From Alphaproteobacteria bacterium (GTDB lineage Bacteria > Pseudomonadota > Alphaproteobacteria > Micavibrionales > Micavibrionaceae): DNA of 64,000 nt. The DNA is taken from assembly GCA_018608245.1 (NCBI GenBank), contig JABAZY010000017.1:49857-113856 (forward strand), read 5' to 3'. The notes under the pieces are model-generated. The model was not told where the DNA came from, did no database searches, and saw only the letters and a list, made by a program, of their open reading frames with translations. Both the position numbers and the translations under genes were made by a program. Position 1 is the stretch's first letter, and each line of letters opens with the position of its first letter. Positions 63,769 to 64,000 of the stretch are shown here, one piece after another.

Positions 63769-64000
63769 ATGCGGTTAATTCTTTTAATGTTAGTTATGTT
63801 TTGTGCGCCATCACAGGTAAAAGCAGAAACAGTAAATATGGAAGTTAAGGTAGAGTTTATTTCTAAGGCAAAAGAAATGCCGTTAGAAAATATAGTGGAT
63901 TTTTGTGAAGGAATGTCTACTTACTCTATGTGTCAAAATATAGAAATTACTGATATAGAAGATGATATCTCTATTTTTGAAATAGAGGATGGTTTTGCTT
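63769..64000 (+). CDS. exported protein, cut by the window end
   Basis: 77 codons are visible. Signal peptide MRLILLMLVMFCAPSQVKA, likely cleaved before ETVNME, then an acidic region containing two Cys. A full AGGAGG at 63758-63763 lies five bases before the ATG. The 3' end is outside the window, so no family can be assigned. Confidence 0.75.
   Translation, partial: MRLILLMLVMFCAPSQVKAETVNMEVKVEFISKAKEMPLENIVDFCEGMSTYSMCQNIEITDIEDDISIFEIEDGFA

Noticed and set aside
1..64000. CRISPR, prophage, transposon or tRNA genes
   Set aside because: No regular spaced repeats, no integrase or transposase, and no T-loop consensus in any intergenic region on reading through both strands.

Overview
The window is a gene-dense, AT-rich stretch of bacterial chromosome that reads as an alphaproteobacterium. 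Evidence for this is a ChvG-type sensor kinase next to rapZ, a DivL-type histidine-kinase homologue with Tyr in place of the phospho-accepting His, the tsaE-nucleotidyltransferase-addB-addA block, the rmuC-def-fmt-truA and dapE/dapD neighbourhood, and a TIGR02300 (FYDLN acid-domain) protein. A protein built of IcmC/DotE-like modules and the low GC point towards the non-Rhizobiales, perhaps Micavibrio-like groups; that placement is inference. I saw no tRNA, rRNA, CRISPR array, insertion sequence, prophage or transposase.

Layout. 1-6.4 kb: 3' part of a ChvG-like kinase, rapZ, two small minus-strand ORFs, ahcY, an SGNH hydrolase, an FMN reductase and purU. 6.4-17.6 kb: divL, a ferredoxin-NADP reductase, then the overlapping operon tsaE-murU-like-addB-addA. 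17.6-20.1 kb: a minus-strand pair made of a five-module membrane protein and a soluble partner of unknown function. 20.2-23.7 kb: rpmH-rnpA-yidD-yidC-engB behind a near-consensus promoter. 23.7-33.3 kb: a pilin-like protein, rmuC-def-fmt-truA, a DMT transporter, then the minus-strand cluster dapD - SpoT-like HD protein - dapE - PLP decarboxylase. 33.3-41.6 kb: FemAB-like and DUF3108 proteins, glmU-glmS, nhaA, an orphan, prmA and the TIGR02300 protein. 41.7-53.1 kb: a fatty-acid module (thiolase, FadN-like, acyl-CoA dehydrogenase, FadL-type porin, SCP2 protein) interleaved with a rhodanese, a lipoprotein, an M32 carboxypeptidase relative without its zinc ligands, a Sel1 protein and panC. 53.1-64 kb: SCO1, PhoH, nrdB with NrdR boxes, msrB, a cold-shock gene, an ATP-grasp protein, DoxX/hydrolase, DedA, SulP, an L16-hydroxylase-like cupin and the start of a secreted protein.

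How it fits together. Most of the window is housekeeping: peptidoglycan precursors (glmU, glmS, murU-like, dapD, dapE, FemAB), membrane insertion and translation (rpmH, rnpA, yidD, yidC, engB, def, fmt, truA, prmA), recombination repair (addAB, rmuC), envelope and cell-cycle signalling (ChvG-like, DivL) and beta-oxidation. The less ordinary items are the five-module IcmC-like protein with its partner gene, the zinc-less M32 protein, a stand-alone alarmone-hydrolase-like HD protein hidden in the dap cluster, a gene-free interval bounded by two same-direction terminators (candidate small RNA), a NrdR-controlled nrdB promoter, and an ahcY terminator encoded inside the convergent gene.
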